A stretch of 64,000 bases of DNA. Source: Burkholderiales bacterium. Lineage in GTDB: Bacteria; Pseudomonadota; Gammaproteobacteria; Burkholderiales; Burkholderiaceae_B. Below, piece by piece: positions 8,590 to 17,225 of the stretch (position 1 is its first letter; each line of letters begins with the position of its first letter). The stretch covers positions 1 to 64,000 of the forward strand of contig JAJTEM010000005.1 of assembly GCA_021299735.1 (NCBI GenBank), read 5' to 3'. The translations under genes and the position numbers were made by a program. A model generated the notes under the pieces. That model was not told the origin of the DNA and searched no databases. It saw only the letters and a program-made list of their open reading frames with translations.

Positions 8590-9258
8590 ATGGACTTCGA
8601 GAAAGCCCGCTTCAACATGATTGAACAACAAATCCGCCCCTGGAATGTGTTGAACCAGAAGGTGCTGGATTTGCTTGAAGTGATTAAACGAGAAAATTTT
8701 GTGTGCGCAGGTTTGGAAAAACTGGCCTTTACGGACTGCGATCTGCTAATACGGCTGAATGGCGCCGACACTGGCGAAGCCATGTTCAGCCCGAAAATGG
8801 AAGCCCGTATTCTTCAGGAACTGGAGCTTGGCGCACATGAAAAAGTTCTGGAAATTGGTACTGGTACTGGATACATGGCCGCGCTCATGGCGCAGCAATC
8901 TGCACACGTAACAACCATTGAGCTGAACCCGGCCATTGCCGAACTGGCCCGAAACAACCTGAAAAAAAATGGCATTACCCGCGTGAAGGTGCTCGATGGC
9001 TGTGGTTTTCAGCTAGCCCCAACACTGGGTCAGTTCGATGCGATTGTACTGTCAGGTGCCACACCAATCATGCCAACAGGCCTGCTTGGAGCCCTTAACC
9101 CGTTGGGACGCCTGATGGCAGTAATTGGTACGGCACCCGCGATGCAGCTGGTGTTGGCCCGCAAATCCCGAGATGGCCAACTCATCACCACACCGCTGTT
9201 TGAGACCATGACCAAGGTGTTGACCAACGCACCCAAGGCCAGCGAATTCATATTCTAA
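8590..9258 (+). CDS. Protein-L-isoaspartate O-methyltransferase-like SAM enzyme
   Basis: 222 residues of the PCMT family. The SAM-binding motif I VLEIGTGTGYMAALMA is near residue 97, followed by TTIELNPAIAELAR (motif post I) and the Pro-rich GATPIMP block. Proteins of this short betaproteobacterial type are annotated as PCMT, but the substrate is not proven. They commonly lie directly before tolC-like genes, as here (13 bases to the next start). The N-terminal part (NMIEQQIRPWNVL) is typical of this subgroup. Confidence 0.86.
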   Translation: MDFEKARFNMIEQQIRPWNVLNQKVLDLLEVIKRENFVCAGLEKLAFTDCDLLIRLNGADTGEAMFSPKMEARILQELELGAHEKVLEIGTGTGYMAALMAQQSAHVTTIELNPAIAELARNNLKKNGITRVKVLDGCGFQLAPTLGQFDAIVLSGATPIMPTGLLGALNPLGRLMAVIGTAPAMQLVLARKSRDGQLITTPLFETMTKVLTNAPKASEFIF

Positions 9259-9271
9259 GGACCCGGGACCT

Positions 9272-10699
9272 ATGACCCAGCCCGATCAAGCCGTATCATT
9301 TAAAAACAGATCGGGCATCAAACATTTCCTGCTTACCAGCTTGTTGGGCTTGGCGGGCTTTGTATTTGCCGGCAACTTGGTTTGGGCACAAAGCCATTCC
9401 TTGCAAGCCCATGGGGCCACAAACTCCCCACCTCAAAACCTGCTCTCACTTTACAAACTGGCCAAGCAAAAGGACCCAAGCTTTCAGGCTGCCGCAGCCC
9501 AGTTACAAGCTGACCTGGAAACTGAAAACCAGGCATTTTCGGTCCTGTTACCCAATATCAACCTTGGGGCACGCATTGAAAAACAAGAAAATACCTACGA
9601 TGCATTTGGCATGTCGATTGATGCCAGCCGCAACCCAGGCACCTATAGCCTGATGCTGAACCAAGCACTGTTTCGCCCCCAAGCATGGGAAAATTACAAA
9701 CAAAGCCAATTAAGCCAAGAAGTTGCAAAGCTCAATTTTCAACTGGCCGAGCAAGACCTGATTCTGCGGCTTACCCGCACATATTTTGATTTGCTAACTG
9801 CACATGATGACCTGGCCAGCATACGAGACCAAAAAGCAGCCATTACCGAGCGACTGGCCTTGGCAAAAGCAAATTTTGAAGTAGGCAGTGCCACCATTAC
9901 CGACCAGCAAGAAGCACAAGCGAGGTTTGACCTAGCTGTGGCCCAAGAACTGGCCGCAGAGAACCAGTTGGCACAACGTAAACTACTCTTGGAAACAATT
10001 GTGGGCCTACCGGTGAATGAACTCGCCACACTTGCACCCAACACGCAACTTGGCACCCCCACTCCGAATACAGCTGATGCTTGGGCAGAGCAGGCCAGAA
10101 ACAACAACCCAAGGGCCCAACAAGCCCGACTTGCAAAATTGATTGCACAAAGCGAGAGCAACAAAGCCAAATATGGACACTTGCCCACCTTGGATATTAC
10201 TGCGCAAATGGTTGAAACCGAACAGCAAATTTTCGACGGTAACACCGGTCGGCCCTTTGATCTGGGCGTTGACAGCACCACGATTGGTTTGGTGATGAAC
10301 CTGCCAATTTTCAGCGGTGGTGCCACGCAAAGCCAAATACGCCAGCAAGCAGCACTGCTGGAAAAAGCAATCAATAACGTAGAACTTGCCAACCGAAATG
10401 CCGCCCAAGCGGCGAAGTCGGCATTTTTAGGGGTTCAGACCAGCCTTGCACAAGTTAAGGCACTTGAAACCGCTTTGCTTTCGAGTACGCTATCCCTGCA
10501 ATCAAATAAAACAGCCTATGAGGTGGGGATACGGATCAACGTCGACGTATTGAATGCACAACAGCAGCTAAACGCCACGCAACGCGATCTCTCCAAGGCA
10601 AAATATGCGAGCCTGATCAACATGCTTGAGCTTCAAGCAGTTGCTGGGCAGTTAAATGCAGAATCTTTACAAACAATCAATCAGCTTTTGGTTCAATAA
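9272..10699 (+). CDS. TolC-family outer-membrane channel protein
   Basis: 475 residues. A signal peptide spans the first ~40 residues (hydrophobic LLTSLLGLAGFVFAGNLVWA ending at AQS). Two outer-membrane-efflux-protein repeats follow, with long helices rich in Gln, Ala and Leu and the typical LTRTYFDLLTAHDDLASIRDQ-like helix; the second repeat ends NVDVLNAQQQLNATQRDL. Exports substrates of tripartite pumps or type I secretion; the partner pump is not in the window. The gene ends one base from the convergent waaA stop. Confidence 0.92.
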   Translation: MTQPDQAVSFKNRSGIKHFLLTSLLGLAGFVFAGNLVWAQSHSLQAHGATNSPPQNLLSLYKLAKQKDPSFQAAAAQLQADLETENQAFSVLLPNINLGARIEKQENTYDAFGMSIDASRNPGTYSLMLNQALFRPQAWENYKQSQLSQEVAKLNFQLAEQDLILRLTRTYFDLLTAHDDLASIRDQKAAITERLALAKANFEVGSATITDQQEAQARFDLAVAQELAAENQLAQRKLLLETIVGLPVNELATLAPNTQLGTPTPNTADAWAEQARNNNPRAQQARLAKLIAQSESNKAKYGHLPTLDITAQMVETEQQIFDGNTGRPFDLGVDSTTIGLVMNLPIFSGGATQSQIRQQAALLEKAINNVELANRNAAQAAKSAFLGVQTSLAQVKALETALLSSTLSLQSNKTAYEVGIRINVDVLNAQQQLNATQRDLSKAKYASLINMLELQAVAGQLNAESLQTINQLLVQ

Positions 10700-10700
10700 G

Positions 10701-12047
10701 CTACCTGGCTACGGGCGATTGGCTTGATTCGTTGAGTATATCGAAGCTGCGCTGGGTTGCACCACGATGCCCTCGAGCATAAGCGAATGCCGCTTTCCTT
10801 GCTTCATAATTGCCTTGAAAACCACTCAAATAATGCTCGCATGCTGCCAACAAATGTTCGAATCTGCGAGCCGCTTTCGCAGCCAAAGCATCCTCAGCCG
10901 CCTTCGCAAAGTTGAATGTGTTTGGCCCCATCCACACCGGGCAACCATAGGCGCACGCTTCAATCAGATTTTGTCCACCGAAGGGCAACCAAGAACCACC
11001 CAGCAAAGCCAGATCGGCCACACTGTAATAGGCAGGCATTTCACCCATGGAATCACCCAACACCAAACGAGCCTGAGCAAACCCAGCCAGGGCAATGTTG
11101 CTGCCAGTATTGAAGAAGTTACTTCGCCGCACCGGGCGGGCAACGCCCATGCGGGTAGCCGCTTCCACCATTAATTCAAAAACTTCGTCAAAACGCTGCG
11201 GATGACGCGGCACAATCCACACACTGGCTCTTGGCATGCGCTTGAAAAACTGGCTGCGGTTCAAGGCATCGAGTAACAAGGCTTCTTCACCCTCCCGGCT
11301 ACTGGCAAACAACACCACCTGCCCAGCCTGCACCGCCTCGCGCCAAGTTCGCCCCATCGTAGCCAACTCGGGCTTGAGCGCAACATCAAATTTCAAGTTG
11401 CCACACACTGCATTGACCGGTCGGCCAATCCTCTCGAAAACTGCTGCATCAGACTGAGTTTGAGCAACCAAAGTATCAATACTTTGCAACACAGGTTTAC
11501 TTAAAAAACCCAATTGCGCCAATCGCTTACCGGTGGTTGGCGAAACCCGGGCGTTGAGCAACGCGGTGCGTACTTCAGCCTTGCCAGCACGCAACAGCAA
11601 ATTGGGCCAAAGCTCGGTTTCAACCACCCAAAGTGAATTCGCTCGCACTTGCTTGAATGTGCGGGTAACCAGGTAAGGCAAATCGTAGGGCAAATAAAAA
11701 AACTGAACCTGATTCAAGGCGGAGTACAGGTGTTGGCAGGTGGCCATGCCAGTGGGCGTGGTACAAGAAATGGCCCACTCATCTTGTGGGTAAACCTTGG
11801 CCCAGTAGCTCACCAAGGGAGAAATGGCGTGCGCCTCCCCAACCGACACTGCATGCACCCAAATTCGCCTTTGGCCGGAGGCCACTGGCCTGAATTCTGG
11901 CAAGCGAGCTAAAAAACGCTGCCCCCAACCTTGCCTGTACTCGGGCTGACGAATGCCGCGTTTCAGTAAATACAAAGCCAAAACAGGTTGAAGTAAAAAA
12001 AGCACCAGGTTGTAAATACACAAAAAAATGCGCGCTGACGTACTCAA
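10701..12047 (-). CDS. waaA: 3-deoxy-D-manno-octulosonic acid transferase WaaA (KdtA)
   Basis: GT30 enzyme that transfers KDO from CMP-KDO to lipid IVA, the essential first step of core assembly. An N-terminal membrane anchor (LCIYNLVLFLLQPVLALYLL) precedes the donor and acceptor domains; typical blocks are RIWVHAVSVGEAHA, WVVETELWPNLL and the C-terminal GGSWLPFGGQNLIEACAYG. 448 residues. It starts 4 bases inside the end of waaC (ATGA-type overlap), so the two are translationally coupled. Confidence 0.95.
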   Translation of the reverse strand: MSTSARIFLCIYNLVLFLLQPVLALYLLKRGIRQPEYRQGWGQRFLARLPEFRPVASGQRRIWVHAVSVGEAHAISPLVSYWAKVYPQDEWAISCTTPTGMATCQHLYSALNQVQFFYLPYDLPYLVTRTFKQVRANSLWVVETELWPNLLLRAGKAEVRTALLNARVSPTTGKRLAQLGFLSKPVLQSIDTLVAQTQSDAAVFERIGRPVNAVCGNLKFDVALKPELATMGRTWREAVQAGQVVLFASSREGEEALLLDALNRSQFFKRMPRASVWIVPRHPQRFDEVFELMVEAATRMGVARPVRRSNFFNTGSNIALAGFAQARLVLGDSMGEMPAYYSVADLALLGGSWLPFGGQNLIEACAYGCPVWMGPNTFNFAKAAEDALAAKAARRFEHLLAACEHYLSGFQGNYEARKAAFAYARGHRGATQRSFDILNESSQSPVAR

Positions 12048-13009
12048 AGTTTGTTTCCCCGTAGCAAACGCGTTGCGGCCTCAAACACCTCACCCACGGC
12101 AGGCTCACGACCCACATCGCCCAAACTGACTGCATGCGGATTAAACCGTGGTGCAAATCGCCAGGCAGGTGTAGCAAAAAATAAAGCAACCATGGGCAAA
12201 TAATGCGCGGCAGCCAAATGCGTTATACCGGTGTCCACACCAATCACCAAGCCAGCCTTTTCCAAACGAAGGCGCAAATCGCCCAAATTCATACTTGGCA
12301 GTACTTCAACCCGGGCAATTCCAGCTGCTATCTTCTCCGCCTGCTGCTGTTCGGCTACGTTGCCCCAAGGCAACTTGATTGCATAACCAAGATCTGAAAA
12401 GCGATGCGCCAATTCGCGCCATTTCACAATTGGCCATTTTTTTTCATCACGTGCCGTGGCATGCAGAAACCAAATTTCAGCACCGCGGGGAATTGCAGGA
12501 AGCACCTTTTGCGGAACAATGTTGTAAAACACAGGTTTGCCCAACAGTGGGTAGCCCAGCAGCCCTGCTGCCAGCTCCCGCAAACGTTCGACAGCATGGG
12601 CCTGGGGATCCCAGCCCGCGCGCTTTGCGTAAAACAGACAAGCGAGGCTTTCCTTCGCATAAGAAAAACCTGGCCCCATCAAAGTTCCTTTTGCAGCAAG
12701 CGCAAGCACTGCGCTTTTGATCAAACCTTGTAAATCAACAACGGCATCGTATTGCCTGTCCGCCAGTTGATCTCGCAGCAATTTCCATTGCTGCCAGGTG
12801 TATCGAATACCTTGCTTGCGCCACTTGCGCAAATTGACAGTGATCACTTCGTGAACGTGACGGCTGCCGCGCACCAGGTCGGCAAAAGGTTCCTCAACCA
12901 TCCAGTCAATCTGAATGGCAGGATCGTGGGTATGAATGTCATTCAAAACCGGTAAGGCGTGAATGACATCACCCATGGAAGTAGTCTTAACAATTAAGAT
13001 ACGCTTCAT
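12044..13009 (-). CDS. waaC: Lipopolysaccharide heptosyltransferase I (WaaC/RfaC)
   Basis: GT9 enzyme that adds the first heptose to KDO-lipid A. The opener RILIVKTTSMGDVIHALPVL is diagnostic of heptosyltransferase I; the C-terminal nucleotide-sugar site reads VIGVDTGITHLAAA. 321 residues, normal. Starts at ATG 13009, 86 bases from the divergent glycosyltransferase. Together with waaA, waaF and the GT2 gene it covers the inner-core steps in this window. Confidence 0.95.
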   Translation of the reverse strand: MKRILIVKTTSMGDVIHALPVLNDIHTHDPAIQIDWMVEEPFADLVRGSRHVHEVITVNLRKWRKQGIRYTWQQWKLLRDQLADRQYDAVVDLQGLIKSAVLALAAKGTLMGPGFSYAKESLACLFYAKRAGWDPQAHAVERLRELAAGLLGYPLLGKPVFYNIVPQKVLPAIPRGAEIWFLHATARDEKKWPIVKWRELAHRFSDLGYAIKLPWGNVAEQQQAEKIAAGIARVEVLPSMNLGDLRLRLEKAGLVIGVDTGITHLAAAHYLPMVALFFATPAWRFAPRFNPHAVSLGDVGREPAVGEVFEAATRLLRGNKL

Positions 13010-13095
13010 CTAGCGCTTGGGTTGATCGCAATCGCATCATTGTAAGCGGCAAGCGACTCGCCAATCTGAATCTGCTCAGCCAAGGAACGATAAAT

Positions 13096-13902
13096 TTGAA
13101 CACTGACGCCAACAACCGCATCGCCTTGTCCGCCGTGCTGATTACTCTCAATGCGGGCAAGCAAATTGCCGCAGCGCTGGAAAGCCTGCAATTTTGTTCC
13201 GACCTGCTGGTGGTGGATTCGAACAGCAGCGACAACACCGTGGAAATTGCAGAGAAATTCGGTGCCCGTGTGGTGCAGCAGAACTGGCTTGGATTTGGAC
13301 CACAAAAAAAGTTTGCCGTGGCCCAAGCCAGCCATGATTGGGTGCTGTGCCTGGATGCAGACGAACGCATAACACCTGAACTGCAACGAAGTATTCGGAC
13401 AGTTATTCAGCAGGCCCAACAAGGTCTTTTACCCAGCGATGTTGCGGGTTTCGACATGCCTCGCTGTAATTTTTTTCTGGGTCGCTACCTGCGCCACGGC
13501 GAGGGTTACCCTGACTATTCACGCAGGTTGTTTAATCGACAGTTTGCGAACTGGAGCGATGACGCAGTTCATGAAAAAGTGGAAGGCACCACGCACAATG
13601 TGCGCTTTGAAAAGCTTCAAGGTGATTTGCTACATGAATCGGCAGAAAGCCTGGAAAGCTACCTGAACAAGCAAAACAGGTACACCACTATTCAGGCACA
13701 AACTTTGGCAGCTCGTGGAAAATGGCCAGGGTTTGCCAAACTGGTGCTTTCGCCCGTTGTACGATTCATCAAGTTTTACCTGGTGCGTAAAGGTTTTCAG
13801 GACGGCTGGCCTGGGCTTGTTCACATTGCGATTGGTTGCTTCAACAGCTTCATGAAATACGCCAAGACGCGAGAGTTAATGCAGCAGAAACGAGAGCGTT
13901 GA
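13096..13902 (+). CDS. Family 2 glycosyltransferase, WaaE/KdtX-like LPS core enzyme
   Basis: 268 residues with a GT-A fold: LSAVLITLNAGKQIAAALES, the strand LLVVDSNSSDNTVEIAE, and the metal-binding DADER motif. The arrangement resembles WaaE (beta-1,4-glucosyltransferase acting on heptose I). The location next to waaC and waaA supports a core-assembly role; the exact sugar is inference. The start is TTG 13096, chosen because AAGGA lies 9 bases upstream and the GT2 fold begins soon after; no ATG is nearby in frame. Confidence 0.82.
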   Translation: MNTDANNRIALSAVLITLNAGKQIAAALESLQFCSDLLVVDSNSSDNTVEIAEKFGARVVQQNWLGFGPQKKFAVAQASHDWVLCLDADERITPELQRSIRTVIQQAQQGLLPSDVAGFDMPRCNFFLGRYLRHGEGYPDYSRRLFNRQFANWSDDAVHEKVEGTTHNVRFEKLQGDLLHESAESLESYLNKQNRYTTIQAQTLAARGKWPGFAKLVLSPVVRFIKFYLVRKGFQDGWPGLVHIAIGCFNSFMKYAKTRELMQQKRER

Positions 13903-13945
13903 GTTGCAAGCGACCTCGCCTACTATCAGCCTTACATCAAGGCGC

Positions 13946-13973
13946 TGCTGCCGAAGCATACGCCCCGGCAGCA
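13946..13973. terminator. Hairpin between convergent genes
   Basis: TGCTGCCG (13946-13953) pairs with CGGCAGCA (13966-13973) across a 12-base loop, between the glycosyltransferase stop (13902) and the gltL stop (13986). It could end transcription from either side, although no strong T run follows. Confidence 0.5.
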
Positions 13974-13985
13974 CGGAACCCTGGA

Positions 13986-14714
13986 TCAGTGACCCAGAAT
14001 TTTTGAGAGGAACAACTGCGCACGCTCAGAGCGTGGCGTACCAAAGAAGTCTTCCTTGGTGCAATCTTCTACGATGTTGCCTTTGTCCATGAAAATAACC
14101 CGGTCGGCAACCTTGCGTGCAAAACCCATTTCATGGGTTACACACATCATGGTCATGCCTTCTTGAGCCAATTCCACCATAACATCCAGCACCTCATTGA
14201 CCATTTCAGGATCAAGTGCTGAGGTGGGTTCATCAAACAGCATACAGATGGGGTCCATGGACAAAGCACGCGCGATGGCAACACGCTGCTGCTGACCACC
14301 GGATAACTGCCCAGGAAACTTCTCTGCCTGTGCTTTCAATCCCACGCGGTCCAGCAAACCCAAACCTTTGGCAGTGGCCTCCTCTTTGGACCGACCCAGC
14401 ACTTTAATTTGCGCCAAGGTCAGGTTTTCTGTGATGGTGAGGTGCGGGAACAGTTCAAAATTCTGAAACACCATGCCCACGCGTGAGCGCAACTTGGGCA
14501 AATCAGTGCCTTTTGCACCCACCGACACGCCATCGACCGTGATGGTGCCTTCCTGAAAAGGCTCCAGCATATTGACGGTTTTGATCAAGGTTGATTTACC
14601 TGAACCTGACGGACCACACACCACCACCACTTCACCCTTCTTTACAGAGGTTGTGCAATTGGTGAGCACCTGGAAACTGCCGTACCACTTACTTACTTTA
14701 TTAATTTCAATCAC
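13986..14714 (-). CDS. gltL: Glutamate/aspartate ABC importer ATPase GltL
   Basis: ATP-binding subunit of a polar amino-acid importer. Walker [11 protein letters not shown], signature [15 protein letters not shown] and Walker [15 protein letters not shown] are all present; 242 residues. The start is GTG 14714 behind AGGAGAG. Last gene of the gltI-J-K-L set downstream of aspA. Confidence 0.93.
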   Translation of the reverse strand: MIEINKVSKWYGSFQVLTNCTTSVKKGEVVVVCGPSGSGKSTLIKTVNMLEPFQEGTITVDGVSVGAKGTDLPKLRSRVGMVFQNFELFPHLTITENLTLAQIKVLGRSKEEATAKGLGLLDRVGLKAQAEKFPGQLSGGQQQRVAIARALSMDPICMLFDEPTSALDPEMVNEVLDVMVELAQEGMTMMCVTHEMGFARKVADRVIFMDKGNIVEDCTKEDFFGTPRSERAQLFLSKILGH

Positions 14715-14726
14715 AGTGCTCTCCTG

Positions 14727-15413
14727 CTATCGAATGATTTGGGTTTTCTTCTGCAGCGCTTTCACCAGCATGGACATGCTGAAGCAAATCGCCAGATAAA
14801 CCAGGGCCACAAAGGTGTACATTTCAACCAGCGAACTGTCGCGTTGCGCAATCTTGGACGCAGCACCCAGGAAGTCGGTCACAGACAACACATACACAAG
14901 TGAAGTGTCCTGGAACAAAATAATGGTTTGAGTCAGAAGCACAGGCAGCATATTGCGGAAAGCCTGTGGCAACACAATCTTCGCCATGGTGAGCCGGTAA
15001 TTCAAACCCAAGGCTTGAGCCGCGGCCACTTGTCCTTTTGGAATACTCTGAATACCTGCACGCATGATCTCGCAGAAAAATGCGGCTTCAAACATGATGA
15101 ATGTGATGTATGCAGACCGGTCCGGCCCCACTTGTGGAGGACGCTCGTAGCCCATCACCGATTGCAACACGAGCGGCACCAAAAAGTAAAACCAAAAGAT
15201 GACCAGAATCAGGGGAATTGAACGCATCAGGTTCACATAACCGGCTGCGATCATTGCCAATGGCTTGATGCTCGACAAGCGCGCCAAAGCCAGCAGGGTG
15301 CCAAAAAATATACCACCCAGACAAGCAACAACCGTAAGTTGTACGGTGTATTGCAAGCCGCTCATTAGGTAAGGCAATGAAGTCGTGATTGCGCTGAAGT
15401 CAAAATCGTTCAT
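14727..15413 (-). CDS. gltK: Glutamate/aspartate ABC importer permease GltK
   Basis: Inner-membrane permease of 228 residues with about five transmembrane helices and the HisM/GlnP-type EAA loop EIMRAGIQSIPKGQVAAAQALG. Its ATG overlaps the TAA of gltJ (TAATG), with a G-rich ribosome site inside the gltJ end, so it is translated in step with its partner permease. Confidence 0.92.
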   Translation of the reverse strand: MNDFDFSAITTSLPYLMSGLQYTVQLTVVACLGGIFFGTLLALARLSSIKPLAMIAAGYVNLMRSIPLILVIFWFYFLVPLVLQSVMGYERPPQVGPDRSAYITFIMFEAAFFCEIMRAGIQSIPKGQVAAAQALGLNYRLTMAKIVLPQAFRNMLPVLLTQTIILFQDTSLVYVLSVTDFLGAASKIAQRDSSLVEMYTFVALVYLAICFSMSMLVKALQKKTQIIR

Positions 15414-16153
15414 TATTTTCCCCCCGAGATATAACCGGGCACCGCAGTGCGACGTTCAATTAGCGCCATAACCCTGTTTACGGTCATCGCAACCACTACA
15501 TAGAGCACCGTGGCCGCAATATAGGCTTCAAAGAACGCGAAAGTCACCTCTCCCATTTCCTTGGTGCGGAATGTGAGCTCAGTTAAACCAATTGTCAGGG
15601 CTACTGAAGTGTTCTTGATCAGGTTCATGGCCTCCGATGTCATCGGCGGAATGATGATACGGTAAGCCATCGGCAACATAACAAAACGATAAGTTTGCCC
15701 CTCAGTCAAACCCAAGGCATAACCGGCAGCACGCTGGCCGCGAGACAGAGACAAAATACCCGACTTGACCTGCTCAGCCACTCGAGAAGCAGTAAACAAT
15801 CCCAAACACACCACTGAAGCAAGAAACTGCACGAAGGTGGGATCTTGTTCAATTGACCAGGTCTTCAGAGCTGGAATGAATTCCGGCACTACGAAATACC
15901 ACAGGAAGAATTGAACAATCAGCGGAATATTTCGAAAAATTTCTACATAAGCGTTGCCAACAAAGGCCAACGGTTTGCTAGATGCGGTACGTAAAACACC
16001 CATCAAAGAACCCACAGTAAAGGCAATCACGCCTGCTACTGCGGCAGTGGCTAGGGTCCACAGAAGGCCGGAAATAAGCATTTCCCACCATACCAAGGTT
16101 TCACCTTCCACGATCGGCTGAAAAAACAACAGCCAATTCAGGTCGCTATTCAT
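15413..16153 (-). CDS. gltJ: Glutamate/aspartate ABC importer permease GltJ
   Basis: Second permease subunit, 246 residues, with five or so membrane helices and an EAA loop (RVAEQVKSGILSLSRGQRAAGYALG). I chose ATG 16153 because GGGAG lies seven bases upstream and the sequence then begins MNSDLNWLLFFQPIVEGE; an in-frame start at 16186 would add eleven residues without a ribosome site. A strong hairpin (16198-16229) separates it from gltI. Confidence 0.92.
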   Translation of the reverse strand: MNSDLNWLLFFQPIVEGETLVWWEMLISGLLWTLATAAVAGVIAFTVGSLMGVLRTASSKPLAFVGNAYVEIFRNIPLIVQFFLWYFVVPEFIPALKTWSIEQDPTFVQFLASVVCLGLFTASRVAEQVKSGILSLSRGQRAAGYALGLTEGQTYRFVMLPMAYRIIIPPMTSEAMNLIKNTSVALTIGLTELTFRTKEMGEVTFAFFEAYIAATVLYVVVAMTVNRVMALIERRTAVPGYISGGK

Positions 16154-16197
16154 TTTGGATACTCCCGAGTCAATATTCTCGGCCAATGCAATTAAAA

Positions 16198-16229
16198 GGC
16201 CGGCCTACGTTCGAAACGTTCAGCCGGCC
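16198..16229 (-). terminator. Hairpin between gltI and gltJ
   Basis: GGCCGGC (16198-16204) and GCCGGCC (16223-16229) form a perfect 7-bp G/C stem; the loop contains a further ACGT...ACGT pairing. Not followed by a T run in the direction of transcription. Such hairpins between a binding-protein gene and its permease genes usually stabilise the upstream mRNA and lower permease expression; that role is inferred. Confidence 0.6.
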
Positions 16230-16248
16230 CGTGACTGACTAGGGCAGA

Positions 16249-17148
16249 TTACTTCACGCCTTTGTCATTTGGATTTGCAAATGCTTCCTTCAACAAGGCA
16301 GACATTGGGAAATTCAGATTCACGTTCTTTGGTGGAATAGGGCTCATGAACCACTTGGCATACAACTTCTCGGCTTCGCCTGACTTGATCATCGCGTTCA
16401 CAGTTTCATCCATGAAGGCTTTGAACTGGGGATCATCCTTGCGCAGCATAATGCCGTAGGGTTCTGTGCGCAGAATTTCTGGCAGGAACATGTATTCGTC
16501 GGGGTTCTTGCTTTGAGCAACCAGACCAGCAATCAGGATGTCATCCATCACGAAGGCTTTGGCACGGTCATTGGCGACCAACAAGAAGCTCTCTGCATGG
16601 TCTTTACCGTAAATTTCCTTGAAGTTGATGTTCGCACCCTTCTCGTTTTGCTTGATTAGCTGAACAGAGGTGGTACCTGAAGTTGTTGCGATTGGTTGAC
16701 CATCGAGGTCTGCCAAAGACTTGATGCCACTGTTCTTTTTAACCACAACTTTCACGCTGGTGATGAAGGTGCTATTGGCGAAAGAAACCTGTTCCTGGCG
16801 CGCAACGGAATTGGTAGTTGAACCACATTCCATATCGATGGTGCCATTTTGCAGCAAAGGAATGCGGTTGGCTGAGGTCACCGGTTGCATTTCAACTTTC
16901 AGGTTGGGCATTTTCAATTTGGTTTTTACAGCTTCAACAACCTTGTTACACATGTCAATGTGGTAACCGATGGGCTTTTGGTTGTTGTCCAGATATGAAA
17001 ATGGAACTGAAGATTCACGGTAACCGACAACGATTGTCTTGGTATCGGAAATTTTCTTGAAAGTACCCGTGAGATCTTGGGCAACCGCGGGCTGAACAGC
17101 GGCTACACTGGCCACGGCCAACGCTGCTGCGAGTAGATTCCTTTTCAT
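16249..17148 (-). CDS. gltI: Glutamate/aspartate periplasmic binding protein GltI
   Basis: Family 3 solute-binding protein, 299 residues. A signal peptide covers about residues 1-24 (MKRNLLAAALAVASVAAVQPA then VAQ). The mature part shows the family blocks VGYRESSVPFSYLDNN and GYHIDMCNKVVEAV and MECGSTTNS, which bind the amino-acid backbone and side-chain carboxylates. ATG 17148 follows AAGGAG and is preferred to the in-frame start at 17193. Delivers Glu/Asp to GltJK-GltL; its location after aspA suggests the imported aspartate is deaminated to fumarate. Confidence 0.94.
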   Translation of the reverse strand: MKRNLLAAALAVASVAAVQPAVAQDLTGTFKKISDTKTIVVGYRESSVPFSYLDNNQKPIGYHIDMCNKVVEAVKTKLKMPNLKVEMQPVTSANRIPLLQNGTIDMECGSTTNSVARQEQVSFANSTFITSVKVVVKKNSGIKSLADLDGQPIATTSGTTSVQLIKQNEKGANINFKEIYGKDHAESFLLVANDRAKAFVMDDILIAGLVAQSKNPDEYMFLPEILRTEPYGIMLRKDDPQFKAFMDETVNAMIKSGEAEKLYAKWFMSPIPPKNVNLNFPMSALLKEAFANPNDKGVK

Positions 17149-17225
17149 TTTTGCTCCTTGAATGAAAAAATTAAGCACGAACTGTGCACACACCCTACGC
17201 CATACGAACCAAGTTCGAGACGGTA

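Noticed and set aside
17205-17217. Small hairpin CGAAC/GTTCG between aspA and gltI
   Set aside because: Five base pairs with a three-base loop and no T run; too weak to call a terminator.
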